A model generated the notes under the pieces. That model had not been told where the DNA came from. It saw only the letters and a list, made by a program, of their open reading frames with translations, and made no database searches. A program made the translations under genes and the position numbers. A DNA stretch of 64,000 nucleotides, taken from assembly GCF_014201905.1 (NCBI RefSeq), contig NZ_JACHFM010000002.1, forward strand, positions 1 through 64,000, read 5' to 3'. Positions 1-9,356 of this stretch are shown one piece after another. Numbering within the stretch: position 1 is the stretch's first letter; every line of letters starts with the position of its first letter. Source of the stretch: Amaricoccus macauensis. Its GTDB lineage: Bacteria; Pseudomonadota; Alphaproteobacteria; Rhodobacterales; Rhodobacteraceae.

Positions 1-2
1 AG

Positions 3-95
3 AGCAAGGAGAGCTACAAGGTCAAGACCTATGGCCGGGTGGTCGCGATCACCCGCCAGACGCTGATCAACGACGATCTCGACGCCTTCACCCGG
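3..95 (+). pseudogene. Mu-like prophage major capsid (gpT-type) fragment
   Basis: The window opens inside a reading frame (third frame) giving ESYKVKTYGRVVAITRQ followed by TLINDDLDAFTR. This is the conserved ITRQ-(A/T)LINDDL stretch of Mu-like major head subunit proteins. After the TR the frame runs into unrelated residues instead of the expected capsid continuation. It is therefore the broken remnant of a capsid gene whose 5' part lies outside the window. The family call rests on motif memory only. Confidence 0.5.
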
Positions 96-96
96 C

Positions 97-797
97 CTCG
101 CAGGGTTTGGAGCCCACCGCTTCGACATCGCGGCAATTGTGCGCGGCGCGCAGGAGCTCGATGGCGATCCGACATTTGACCGTAGCCTGGCCAAGGACAA
201 CCTGAAGCTGCGAGAGATTGCTGGCAAAATGCTCGTACCCGTCAACCGATTTGGGCGTGTCTTAGTGCCCGCTTCGGACTCGCTCGCGGGATGGGTCGAG
301 GCGCGACTTCGCCCGATTCTCGACCGCGCTGCCACCCTCTATGTCGACGGCCCCACAACTTCAGTCGCCTCGCGGCGGCTCGCCGAAATGAAATCGCCAA
401 GGGCATTTGGGCCGATGCTGCCCGCGTACCGCGCAATTCCAGATTTGACACGATCTACGGTGCGCTTCTTCGGCAAGCCGGGGCCCATCCGATCTACGGC
501 GACGACAAGTACAACGAACTCGAAGAGCTTCTCGCCGCCGAACTCGCGGAAGGCTATCGGGTGGTTCGGCTGGACGGTCGGCTCTTCATTCGATCCGGCA
601 ATCGGTGGCGTGCAGCGCGGCTTGCCCCCGTCGTCGGCGAAGCCAGTTGGGAGCGCGGCGTGATCGTTTCGCGGAACTTCGGTCGAGTAATCGTACCGCC
701 GTTCATCAGAGACGGGGAAATCATTCCAGGGTACACCCGCAACGGCCCGGGTGAGGGACCTTCGGAGCCAAGGCCAGAACCAGTGACGATGCGCTAA
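97..797 (+). pseudogene. Decayed composite reading frame of unknown product
   Basis: I do not recognise this product. One frame (from about 97, GTG at 139) gives a protein-like stretch up to LDRAATLYVD near base 353. Sensible sequence then moves to another frame, with RNEIAKGIWADAARVPR and later LAEGYRVVRLDGRLFIRSG, and ends at the stop at 797. The switch near base 360-390 suggests a frameshift in one ancestral gene, or a junction of two fragments. It lies between a capsid fragment and another frameshifted gene, so prophage decay is the simplest explanation. Confidence 0.35.
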
Positions 798-825
798 ACG
801 GATCGCGGCCAAGCTCGCCAAAATC

Positions 826-1150
826 ATGGCGATGCTTTGCGTGCGCAACACCCATATCGAGAACATTCATGCGGGCCTCACGCCCGTAACCCATACCGGC
901 GACTGGAGCGACGTCACCATGGTCGATGCCGATGGCAGGCGCATCCCGTGGACGGAGGTATCGCATATCACCGACGAGGACATGCGTGAGCTGATGAGGC
1001 AGATCGTGAACCGGCTCTGCACGTTCCACCTCTGCGCCGGGCGACCCAAAGCTGCAGGCCGAGATCGAGAAGAGGATGGCCGTCGCAGGGAAGTGGGACG
1101 AGCCGGAAATCGACCCGCAAATGACAAGACGCAAGAACTACGGAAGCTGA
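826..1150 (+). pseudogene. Frameshifted conserved small hypothetical protein (prophage-associated)
   Basis: The first frame reads NTHIENIHAG, VTHTGDWSDVT and DADGRRIPWTEVSHI, then MRELMRQIVNRL. At about base 1042 one extra base breaks it. The next frame continues the same protein with QAEIEKRMAVAGKWDEPEID and stops at 1148-1150. Removing a single base near 1040-1042 restores a product of about 107 residues. I recall similar small proteins in alphaproteobacterial phage regions, but no function is known. Together with the fragments before it, this indicates a degenerating prophage at the left flank of the accessory locus. Confidence 0.5.
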
Positions 1151-1187
1151 GCTCGGGCCCCATGATCGTGGCGCGCCGCCCAGCATC

Positions 1188-1853
1188 TCAGGTGATCACC
1201 GGATAAAACGGCCGCCCCCAATCCTCGTGCGGATTATCCATCATCAGGTCCACAAACACCGGCATCAGAAAGGCGAGGATGGCGGCGCCGTCGCGCACCT
1301 GCGCCCGGTTTACGCCACTGTTCCAGGTCGAGCCGCCATGGACCAGCTGGTTGCGAAGGACATATAGCCGGTCAAAGACGAAGCTCAGGACCCGGATGCT
1401 ATCGCCAGCCTGGAATGCCTGCGCAAAGCTCCTCGATGACGCCTTGAACCTCTCCTCCCAATCCTCAAAGCCGCAGATCCCGTTGTGGTGTTGCCAGAAC
1501 GGATTGAAGACGTAGCGGTTTTCCATGAGCATTCGCACCGGACCCGAGAACCGCTGCCACAATGCCTTGTAGATCCGTCGTCCCGCGTCGCGCGCCACCA
1601 GCCTGCCGAAATAATCGACGAAGGCAGCCCGTTCGCGGGGCGCAACCGGCTGGAACTCCCGCTCGTCCGCATAGGCCGCGTTGAACGCGATCCAGAGGAA
1701 GATGAAGCGGGCGTCGTCGTCTTCGCCGCAGGCTTCCGCGCGTCCGATCCAGCTGATGGCACGATGGGCGCGCAGACCCATAGTTTCGGGAAAGCCATCG
1801 CGGATGGCGCGCTGCTTGGTTTTCAGCGCCGCGTGGTCGAGAATATCCGTCAT
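1188..1853 (-). CDS. HEPN-fold (ApeA-like) protein, candidate ribonuclease effector
   Basis: 221 residues, all-helical in appearance. Residues 167-172 read RNQLVH, matching the R-x4-H motif (RN...H) of HEPN ribonucleases, followed by GGSTWNSG, a context seen in ApeA-like HEPN proteins. The start codon lies inside the stop of the WYL regulator (ATGA overlap at 1850-1853), so the two genes are translationally coupled. HEPN proteins with this motif are usually RNA-cleaving effectors of abortive-infection or toxin modules. That this one cuts RNA is inference. No nucleotidyltransferase (MNT) antitoxin partner is adjacent, so it is not an obvious HEPN-MNT pair. Confidence 0.65.
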   Translation of the reverse strand: MTDILDHAALKTKQRAIRDGFPETMGLRAHRAISWIGRAEACGEDDDARFIFLWIAFNAAYADEREFQPVAPRERAAFVDYFGRLVARDAGRRIYKALWQRFSGPVRMLMENRYVFNPFWQHHNGICGFEDWEERFKASSRSFAQAFQAGDSIRVLSFVFDRLYVLRNQLVHGGSTWNSGVNRAQVRDGAAILAFLMPVFVDLMMDNPHEDWGRPFYPVIT

Positions 1854-2854
1854 TCACAATCCCCCTCTGAAAATTCGCTCATGGCAAGGCGTCGAAATCC
1901 GGCTCCATCGACCAAGGCCCGCAGCCCGTCTGGTGCAATCACCTCGACCTTGTCGCCCCATTGATAGAGATGCCAGGCCATTTCCAGCCACCCCGCCGCC
2001 GTGAAGCGGACAATCAGGCTGCCGTCGTTCTGTGGCTCGAGCACCTGTGTCGGGTGAAAACGGAATTCGGTGGCGCGCTCGGCCGCCTCCGGTGCGAAAC
2101 GCCAGACCACCTCGCCGTACTGCGCAGGGTCCTGATAGACGCCGAATGCCTTGGCGGCGTAGTCCTCAAGGGTGAACCCCGGTGCGATGGCAAAGCTTTC
2201 CTCCAGCACTTCGGCGGCATGGATCCGATCCAAGCGGAAGTTGAGGATGGTCCCGCTGCGTGATGGCTGGCGGGCCACAAGATAGCTGCGGTGACCCAAC
2301 AGCAACCCGTGTGGTTCGATTACCCGGGGCGCGGCGTCAGCTGATCCATAGGTGACGCTCAGGCGAAACGGCCCTCGCAGCGCCTCGATCACGGCGTCAG
2401 TTACTGCAGGGCGCAGGGTGACGGTCGGACCGGGACGCATGACCTGGCCCAGACCTGCCAGCACCGCCTCGGCATCGGTTTCGGACCGCGTTGCATCGCG
2501 CGGGCTCAACCGCGCCAGCAGCCCGTCACGCAGATCCTCGAGCGCGCGGGCGTGGCGAAATCGCCCCTGACCCCGGGCGTCGCGGGCAGCGATCTCCAAT
2601 GCCTCAATGGTCGTTTCCTGTCGTGGTTGCAGACGTTCGGGCGGCGGTGTTTCCAGCCGCCAATACCGTCGGGGACCTTCGTCATCCACGGTCGTAACAT
2701 TGGCAAAGGCGGCGTCCAGCGCCTCTGTCATCCGCTGCGCCGTGCGGTGCGAGACGCCGAATTCGGTGCAGATGTCCTCAAGGCTGACACCCCCGCGCCG
2801 AGAGGCGGCCATCTGGGCGAGACGGAGCAGATCCTGAGCCTTGGCGAAAGACAT
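1850..2854 (-). CDS. WYL-domain helix-turn-helix transcriptional regulator
   Basis: 334 residues. The N-terminal winged HTH (about 1-65) includes VSLEDICTEFGVSHRTAQR, a DeoR/HTH_11-like recognition region. A WYL-type domain follows at about 162-230 (FRLSVTYGSADA, LLGHRSYLVAR, FRLDRI), then a WCX-like C-terminal domain to about 330. WYL regulators bind nucleic-acid-type ligands and often repress defence loci such as BREX, CBASS and DISARM-type islands. It is divergent from the nuclease/helicase operon and coupled to the HEPN gene, so it probably controls both directions. The short shared intergenic region holds an inverted repeat that could be its operator. Confidence 0.85.
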   Translation of the reverse strand: MSFAKAQDLLRLAQMAASRRGGVSLEDICTEFGVSHRTAQRMTEALDAAFANVTTVDDEGPRRYWRLETPPPERLQPRQETTIEALEIAARDARGQGRFRHARALEDLRDGLLARLSPRDATRSETDAEAVLAGLGQVMRPGPTVTLRPAVTDAVIEALRGPFRLSVTYGSADAAPRVIEPHGLLLGHRSYLVARQPSRSGTILNFRLDRIHAAEVLEESFAIAPGFTLEDYAAKAFGVYQDPAQYGEVVWRFAPEAAERATEFRFHPTQVLEPQNDGSLIVRFTAAGWLEMAWHLYQWGDKVEVIAPDGLRALVDGAGFRRLAMSEFSEGDCE

Positions 2855-2864
2855 TTGATCTCTA

Positions 2865-2879
2865 TGTCAGAAATTGACA
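2865..2879. promoter_or_regulatory. Inverted repeat between WYL regulator and nuclease/helicase; candidate operator
   Basis: TGTCAgaaatTGACA is a perfect 5-bp inverted repeat with a 5-bp centre, 10 bp from the WYL start and upstream of the rightward operon. Its right arm also makes TTGACA, a consensus -35 hexamer for rightward transcription, although no good -10 sits at the ideal distance. A repressor bound here would block divergent promoters. No binding data are available. Confidence 0.4.
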
Positions 2880-2958
2880 CCAGCATAAGCTATTAATGAA
2901 CTTGCAATCTGTCGAGGCGATTCCCTCAGGATCGAGCGCCGCTAGTATTGGAGCAGTA

Positions 2959-5900
2959 ATGAGGGACCTCGACGGCCAAATCCTTCTGTCCGCTTCGGAT
3001 CTCATGCGCTTCATGGGATGTGCGCACGCGACGACCCTAGATCTGGCGCATATGCGCGGCACCGGCCCGGAGCCGCGAGAAGACAGCGAGGACGTTGCAC
3101 TGCTGCAGAAGCAGGGCGACGCCCACGAGGCCGGGCATCTGGCAAAGCTGGGCGCAGCGGGTCGTGGTGTCGTGGAGATTGTGCGAGGCAACCTTGCGAC
3201 CGACGCCGAAACCACGCGCGCAGCGCTGGCGGCCGGGCCGGAGGTCGTCTTCCAGGGAGCTTTCCTGTCAGGCAACTGGGGCGGCTGGTCGGATTTCCTG
3301 GAACGGGTAGAGCGTCCCTCGGCGCTCGGGGATTTCAGCTACGAGGTTGCCGACACCAAGCTGAAGCGCCGCCCGCACCCGAAACATGTGCTGCAACTGG
3401 TGCTCTATTCCGATTTGCTGACCGAGGTTCAGGGCGTGGCGCCCGAGTTCGCCCATGTCGAATTGGGGGACGGCACCCGCGCGACCCTCCGGCTTTCGGA
3501 CTACGCAGCCTATGCCCGCATGGCGCGACAGCGCCTCGAAGCCTTCGTGGCCGATCCGCCGCCAACCCGTCCAATCCCCTGCGCAGACTGTGGTCTTTGC
3601 CGCTGGGGCGACCATTGCGCCGATGTCTGGCAGGCCGAGGACAGCCTGTTCAATGTCGCCAACGTCAGCCGTGGACAGGTGAAGAAGCTGGAAGCAGCGG
3701 GTATTCAGACCATGGAAGCCCTCGCCAGCCTCGATCGTCCGATCCGCGGCATGGCGGAAAACACACGCCTCCGGCTGGTGACGCAGGCCCGCCTGCAACA
3801 CGCCCGGAAGACTGCGATGCCCGCCTTCGAACTGCGCGCACCAGAACCCGGCAAGGGGTTCGACCTGCTGCCCGAACCGCAGGCCGGCGATCTGTTCTAC
3901 GACATCGAAGGCGATCCACATTTCGAGGGCGGCCTCGAATACCTGCACGGCGTCTGGTTCGACGGCCAGTTCCGGGCGTTTTGGGCGCATGATCATGCCG
4001 CGGAGGCGCGCGCGCTCGCTGAGCTGCTGGAGTTCTTCCGTGTGCGCCTCACGGCTTATCCGTCCGCGCGCATCTATCACTATGCCCCCTACGAAATCAC
4101 CGCCCTGCGCCGACTGACCACGAAGTACGGGATCGGCGAGGCCTTCCTTGACCGGCTTCTGCGGGAGCGGCGGTTCGTGGATCTGTTCGCCGTCGTGCGC
4201 GGTGCGCTGATCGGCTCTGAGCCCAATTACTCCATCAAGTCGATGGAGGCCTTCTATGGCCGCAAGCGCGATGGTGAGGTGAAGACGGCGGGCGGTTCGG
4301 TCGTGGCCTATGAGCGCTGGCGCGAGACTGGCGAGCAGCAGATCCTCAACGAGATCGAGGATTACAACCGCGTCGACTGCATTTCGACCGAGGAACTGAG
4401 GGATTGGCTGGTCGGCATTCGCCCCAGCAGCCCCTGGCCGTCGCTCGGTCAGGATGCGGGCATGAAGGAGGCGGAGGAGGACGCCGACACGAGAGAGCTG
4501 CGTTCGGCCCTGGCGGACTCTGACCTGCCCGACGACCGGAAGGAGATGCTGTTCAACCTCGGCCTCTTCCACAAGCGCGAGGCGAAGCCCGCGCAATGGG
4601 CGGTGTTCGACAGCGTTGGCAAGGACGAGGATGATCTGATCGACGATCTCGACGCGCTTGCCGGGCTCGAGGCTGTGGGCGCGGCTGAGCCCGTGAAACG
4701 CTCGATGGCGCGCACCTATCGCTTCCCGCAGCAGGAGACGAAGTTGCGGGGCGGCAAAAACGCGACCGTGCCGGTCCTTGACGGGCCGCCTGCCACAATC
4801 AGCATCATCGATCTTGATCGGACTTCGCGCGAGATCACCCTCAAGGCCGGGGCGGCGAAGGCGCATCTTCTGACTGACAGTCTGACCCTGCACCCGGACT
4901 GGCCGCCGAGTACCGATGTCATCGCCACCGCCCTGCGCGACGTGATCGCTGATCAGTGTGGCTCCCGCGCCTACCGGGCGGCCGAAGATCTTCTGTCCCG
5001 CACGGCGCCCCGCCTGACGACCGGTACGCTGGAACCTGTCACCGATCCGGTTGCGGGCACCATTGCTGCCGTGGGCGCCATGGATGAAACCGTCCTGCCT
5101 ATCCAGGGGCCGCCAGGCACAGGCAAAACCTATGTCACGGCCCGGGCGATCCTGTCGCTCGTGCGGCAAGGCGCACGTGTCGGCGTGACATCGAACAGCC
5201 ATGAGGCCATCCGCAACGTGCTGATGGGTTGCCTTGCCGCTTTGGAAGATGTGGACCTGCCGATCACTCTCGACCTCGTCCATAAGACTTCGGGAGACGA
5301 GGACAGCTATCCCGATGATTGCCCCGTCCGTCGCACGACCGACAATGCCGAGGCCGCTGGTGGCAGGCAGGTTGTTGGAGCGACTGCGTGGTTCTTCACC
5401 CGCGATGAGAACGTGCAGGCCTTTGACTGGCTCTTCGTAGACGAGGCAGGACAGGTGGGCCTTGCCAACATGGTCGCCATGGGTCGATCCGCACGCAACA
5501 TTGTGCTGGTTGGCGATCCGCGCCAACTGCCCCAGGTCATCCAGGGCGCGCATCCGGAGCCCGCGAACCTTTCCTGTCTTGACTGGATGCTGCGCAATCA
5601 CGCGACAGTGCCGTCGGCTCGCGGCATCTTCCTGCCAGTCTCACGCCGGATGCATCCGGAGGTCTGCCGCTTCATTTCCGAGCAAGTCTACGAGGGGCGG
5701 CTTACCAGTCACCCTGACACTGCGCGCCAGGTCGTGGCCGGGACCGCGTTTCCCCCGGCGGGTGCGTTCTGGGTGTCGATCCCGCATGAGGGCAACGCCC
5801 AGATCGCGCCAGAGGAAGTCGCGGCGATCCAGGCTGCCGTCCACCAACTGCTGACGGGTACCTGGACAGAGAAGGACGGCACGACGCGTCCCATGCGCCA

Positions 5901-6246
5901 GTCCGACGTCATAGTAGTCGCGCCCTACAACGCACAGGTAAATGCCCTGCGCGAGGCGCTGCCCGAGGGTATTCGCCTCGGCACCGTGGACAAGTTCCAA
6001 GGCCAGGAAGCGCCGGTCTGCCTTGTGTCAATGACAGCCTCCTCGGCCGAGGAAACGCCGCGCGGGATGGACTTCCTGTTCTCCCTCAACCGCATCAACG
6101 TGGCTGTCTCGCGTGCCAAAGGGCTGGCGCTGGTCTTCGGCGCGCCGCGTCTGCGAGAGGCGAAATGCGAGACGGTCGAGCAGATGCGGCTGATTAACAC
6201 GCTCTGTGCAGTGACAGCACTCACTGAAATCAAAGAGGCGCTATGA
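2959..6246 (+). CDS. TM0106-type RecB-like nuclease fused to superfamily 1 helicase
   Basis: 1,095 residues from ATG 2959, chosen over the in-frame ATG at 2896 because GGAG lies five bases upstream. The N-terminal PD-(D/E)XK nuclease shows D112 (SDFLER), D132-T-K134 and the RecB-type Q146-LVL-Y150. Four cysteines follow at 208, 211, 214 and 220, as in Fe-S-linked RecB-like nucleases. An RNase H-like segment starts at about 311 (DLFYDIEGDP). The C-terminal SF1 (Dna2/UPF1-like) helicase has Walker A GPPGTGKT at 717-724 and DEAGQ at 828-832. All catalytic signatures look intact. It heads the operon and its stop overlaps the next start by ATGA. A role in cutting or unwinding foreign DNA is inferred. 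Confidence 0.85.
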   Translation: MRDLDGQILLSASDLMRFMGCAHATTLDLAHMRGTGPEPREDSEDVALLQKQGDAHEAGHLAKLGAAGRGVVEIVRGNLATDAETTRAALAAGPEVVFQGAFLSGNWGGWSDFLERVERPSALGDFSYEVADTKLKRRPHPKHVLQLVLYSDLLTEVQGVAPEFAHVELGDGTRATLRLSDYAAYARMARQRLEAFVADPPPTRPIPCADCGLCRWGDHCADVWQAEDSLFNVANVSRGQVKKLEAAGIQTMEALASLDRPIRGMAENTRLRLVTQARLQHARKTAMPAFELRAPEPGKGFDLLPEPQAGDLFYDIEGDPHFEGGLEYLHGVWFDGQFRAFWAHDHAAEARALAELLEFFRVRLTAYPSARIYHYAPYEITALRRLTTKYGIGEAFLDRLLRERRFVDLFAVVRGALIGSEPNYSIKSMEAFYGRKRDGEVKTAGGSVVAYERWRETGEQQILNEIEDYNRVDCISTEELRDWLVGIRPSSPWPSLGQDAGMKEAEEDADTRELRSALADSDLPDDRKEMLFNLGLFHKREAKPAQWAVFDSVGKDEDDLIDDLDALAGLEAVGAAEPVKRSMARTYRFPQQETKLRGGKNATVPVLDGPPATISIIDLDRTSREITLKAGAAKAHLLTDSLTLHPDWPPSTDVIATALRDVIADQCGSRAYRAAEDLLSRTAPRLTTGTLEPVTDPVAGTIAAVGAMDETVLPIQGPPGTGKTYVTARAILSLVRQGARVGVTSNSHEAIRNVLMGCLAALEDVDLPITLDLVHKTSGDEDSYPDDCPVRRTTDNAEAAGGRQVVGATAWFFTRDENVQAFDWLFVDEAGQVGLANMVAMGRSARNIVLVGDPRQLPQVIQGAHPEPANLSCLDWMLRNHATVPSARGIFLPVSRRMHPEVCRFISEQVYEGRLTSHPDTARQVVAGTAFPPAGAFWVSIPHEGNAQIAPEEVAAIQAAVHQLLTGTWTEKDGTTRPMRQSDVIVVAPYNAQVNALREALPEGIRLGTVDKFQGQEAPVCLVSMTASSAEETPRGMDFLFSLNRINVAVSRAKGLALVFGAPRLREAKCETVEQMRLINTLCAVTALTEIKEAL

Positions 6247-9200
6247 GATTCGACCCAAAGGATATCGTTGAGCATTTGCGCCACAATCTTGAGCGTTATC
6301 CCTATGCCGATGGGTTTCCTGTCCTTCGCGAGCTTCTGCAGAATGCCGATGATCCGAAAGCTGAAGCTGAAAGCGTAGCCGTAAGCCTTCTTAACGGGTG
6401 GCCAGATGCTGCCAATCCACTGCTCCGTGGGCCAGGCCTTTTGCTGGTCAACGACGGTGGTTTCGACGCAGGCTCAGCAACAGGCATGCAGACCTTCGGC
6501 GGAAGCGTGAAGGCGCTCGACGAATCCGCCGTGGGGCGGTTCGGCCTCGGGCAGAAATCAGTTTTTCACCTTTGCGATGCCTTTGTCGTTGTTCCCTGTG
6601 GTTACGGAACAGAACACCTACCCTTTGTCGTTAACCCTTTCGAGACGCTCGGACGCGAAGGCGATGATTGCCTTCGCTGGGCCAAAGTTGACGAAAGCGA
6701 TGCCTCCCTTATCGTTGCGGCGGGGGAGCGCTTTATTTCCTCTGTTCGAAGACTGAATTTGTGGTTTCCCCTGCGACGTCCCGGACTGCGCCCCAAGCCG
6801 AAGAGCAGCGGCGTAGTGGCCTCGGATATCGCGCCCGAGAGTCTTTCGCCAATTGCAGACCGCGAACGTCTCGCTGAAATGCTGGCATCGCTGCGCCATG
6901 TGCACCGCGTGGCGGTCGAGATCAACGGCGTGCGCATTGAACTCGACCGTGATGCGGCCCCCGGCATGGTCGGCTACGCTCTCCCGCCGGGTGATCGCAG
7001 TTTCGGGGGTGCGCTCGGCGCTGGTATCGTCAGCCTTGGCCGCGAGAGGCGTGCGTCCGATACCTTCCGCAGCGACCTCCGGCAGTCGGCGAACTGGCCG
7101 CGCAGTCGTAACCCAGACACCGACGAGGAGGAGCCGCAAAAGGCCACGCCACACGGCGCCACAATCCTAGTGATCGAGCCAGACAGCCATGGGCGGCTCT
7201 TTGGCGACTGGTCTGTGCTTCTGCCGGTGACAGAGGCTTTTCGTGCCCTCCACTACGAAGGCAAGGGGCGCATGAAGCTGCTTCTGCACGGATGCTTTTT
7301 CGTAGACAGCGGGCGCAGGGCTGTCATCGGGCTGGACGGTGCGGGCTCGACACACTCCAAGATGAAGCCTTCGAACGAGGCAGCGGTACGTGCCGATTGG
7401 AACCGTAGCCTCCGCGACAAGCTCGTTTTGCCGCTGATCCCAGCCGTATTCCACGACGCACAGGCACAACAGGTACTCTCAAGTGGGGCGCTGGCCGCCG
7501 CTGTGAGGGCGCTCGCGACCAGCGACTTCGGCCGCATTCACCGGCAAGCTATCGCGGACGAATACGTGCTGGCCCGCTGCATTGACGTCACTCGAGACAG
7601 CATCGTGGCACGCTGGCGCCTCGTTCCCGCTGGGACGGCCCTGCGGCCGCTACCGGGACCCGACGAGCGTGGGCGGGTCGCGCTCGTAGAGCTATTGCCC
7701 GATGTCGCCAAATGGGCTGCGGCACGTAACCTAACTCTGGTCTGTGGCGCAGACGCCCTGCTCGCGCCCGAAGTGCCGAGCTGGACCCCCGACGAGCTAA
7801 AGGAGTTTCTGACGGGGCTCGAACCCGAGTGCTTTGCAAGCGAAAGACACACGAACGTTCTGACCGATTTCCTACTAGTCGCATGCGCCAACGACGACCT
7901 GCGCGAGGCTGCAGCCGGTCCAATCATCGACCGGCTGAGGAAGGCGATCGCCTCGGCGCGCGCGCTCGCACCGCATGCCCGGATCGCCGAGGTTCTCGCC
8001 GCCGTAAACTGTGCGGACATCGTGCCGTTGCCACCCTCTGCCTCCGAGCGCTACGTGTTGCGCGCACTTGCGCAGGCGCAGAACGCGCCGCTTTGTCTGC
8101 CGCGAGCATGGCTACCGGAGGGGACGGCCGACAGCCCGACGCTCGACGCCGACAAGGCGCGACCTCTAATCGCAGCGTTACAGCCGCTGTTCGCGAACGA
8201 AGCGTGGGGCGAAGCCGCAGGTGCGGCATCCCTCGCGATCGTGCGCCGACTAAAGAACCTGGAAATGGCACTTGCCGACCCGGAGCTTCGCCAACTTCCT
8301 GTGGTTCGGGCGCTCTATGGTGGTGGCAGCCGCCTGCTGAGCCTTGCCGAACTCGACGCCACCGCGCGCGAAGGGCTGCTGTTCCGGGATACACCGCCAG
8401 AGAAAAAACTCCTCGGGCTGCTTGAAGATGCGCTGCCCGGTTCGAATGCGTTCATCTTGCCAAATGCAGTTGCCGCTGCACTGCAAGATGTGAGCCATAG
8501 CCCATCCGTTCGGCCCATTTTCCGCTTGGCTAGCCTCGATGCCGGAGCCGTCTGCTCGTTGGCACGAAGAGCCGAGGCGTTCGGTCCGCCTCAGGCCCGC
8601 GCCGCGCTGATGAACAGCATCTTCACGGAGGATGCGGATAAGCGCGACGCCCTGCGGGCGCTTGCAGCCGGGGATCGGCGTGCGCTTGATCCTAGCGTCA
8701 AACTCGAGGCGCTGCGCGAGACAGCCCCGGCGCTGGACGCGCTTATCGCGCGGCTGATCGCGACCTCAACTCAAGATGCCCTGGTGCCGGCTGAGATTCT
8801 CGATACGCTCGATCGGGCCAAGGCTCGCCACCTGTCGATCTCTACGATCGGGGGCGAGGAACTTGGTGATCTGCTCTACCGTCACGCTGAGGAGCTGCCC
8901 GAGCGTGGCCTCGACCTAAAGGCGGCTGAGGCGATCCTGTGCGCTGACATCCCGGAGGAATTGCTCCGCAAGCTACCGATCCTGCCTACGACGCGGGGCG
9001 GTTGGGCGTCATCGAACGGCCTTCACCAATCGAACCGCGACTGGCCTGTCCCAGCGAGCATGACCGCCCTTGTGCCTATGCTTGGTAGTGCCATGGAGCA
9101 GAAGGCCAGGATACGCGCCGAGGCGCTGGTCCCGCTCTGGTCGCCCGAGGAACAGATCGCGCTTTGCCTCGGCCAACCCGAACCCTCGCGCTTCGCCGCC

Positions 9201-9356
9201 GAGATTATCGAGGCACTCGCACGGGTCGACCAGCCTAACCTGGACCAGATCCGCCGGGCCCCCTGGCTCCTTAACCGTCGCGGTAGCGCCTGGAAGCCCG
9301 AGGATGTGCTCGACCTGAGGTTCTTGGAGCGGGGCATCATCAGCAACGCAGGCTAA
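6243..9356 (+). CDS. Sacsin-type GHKL ATPase protein, N-terminal half
   Basis: 1,037 residues. The Bergerat-fold ATPase of the sacsin/HSP90 class is at the N-terminus: N-box ELLQNADD at 30-37, then GLLLVNDGGFD, then the glycine-rich lid GRFGLGQKS at 98-106. The remainder is a long helical region without a motif I can name. The start overlaps the stop of the nuclease/helicase (ATGA, 6243-6246). The TAA at 9354 is probably not the original end. Restoring one base there reads on through GLRAISATVDP into a further protein-like frame and a second ATPase module. As written, this is the front part of a split double-ATPase protein. Confidence 0.8.
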   Translation: MRFDPKDIVEHLRHNLERYPYADGFPVLRELLQNADDPKAEAESVAVSLLNGWPDAANPLLRGPGLLLVNDGGFDAGSATGMQTFGGSVKALDESAVGRFGLGQKSVFHLCDAFVVVPCGYGTEHLPFVVNPFETLGREGDDCLRWAKVDESDASLIVAAGERFISSVRRLNLWFPLRRPGLRPKPKSSGVVASDIAPESLSPIADRERLAEMLASLRHVHRVAVEINGVRIELDRDAAPGMVGYALPPGDRSFGGALGAGIVSLGRERRASDTFRSDLRQSANWPRSRNPDTDEEEPQKATPHGATILVIEPDSHGRLFGDWSVLLPVTEAFRALHYEGKGRMKLLLHGCFFVDSGRRAVIGLDGAGSTHSKMKPSNEAAVRADWNRSLRDKLVLPLIPAVFHDAQAQQVLSSGALAAAVRALATSDFGRIHRQAIADEYVLARCIDVTRDSIVARWRLVPAGTALRPLPGPDERGRVALVELLPDVAKWAAARNLTLVCGADALLAPEVPSWTPDELKEFLTGLEPECFASERHTNVLTDFLLVACANDDLREAAAGPIIDRLRKAIASARALAPHARIAEVLAAVNCADIVPLPPSASERYVLRALAQAQNAPLCLPRAWLPEGTADSPTLDADKARPLIAALQPLFANEAWGEAAGAASLAIVRRLKNLEMALADPELRQLPVVRALYGGGSRLLSLAELDATAREGLLFRDTPPEKKLLGLLEDALPGSNAFILPNAVAAALQDVSHSPSVRPIFRLASLDAGAVCSLARRAEAFGPPQARAALMNSIFTEDADKRDALRALAAGDRRALDPSVKLEALRETAPALDALIARLIATSTQDALVPAEILDTLDRAKARHLSISTIGGEELGDLLYRHAEELPERGLDLKAAEAILCADIPEELLRKLPILPTTRGGWASSNGLHQSNRDWPVPASMTALVPMLGSAMEQKARIRAEALVPLWSPEEQIALCLGQPEPSRFAAEIIEALARVDQPNLDQIRRAPWLLNRRGSAWKPEDVLDLRFLERGIISNAG

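Noticed and set aside
1188-2854. A classical HEPN-MNT toxin-antitoxin pair
   Set aside because: The partner gene is a WYL regulator with no nucleotidyltransferase motif.
2874-2902. A consensus sigma-70 promoter from TTGACA for the nuclease/helicase operon
   Set aside because: No acceptable -10 hexamer lies 16-18 bases downstream; only a TATTAA at a much shorter distance.
3268-5601. A 777-codon open frame antisense to the nuclease/helicase gene
   Set aside because: It is the GC-rich mirror of a gene with clear catalytic motifs; its residues show no family or natural composition.
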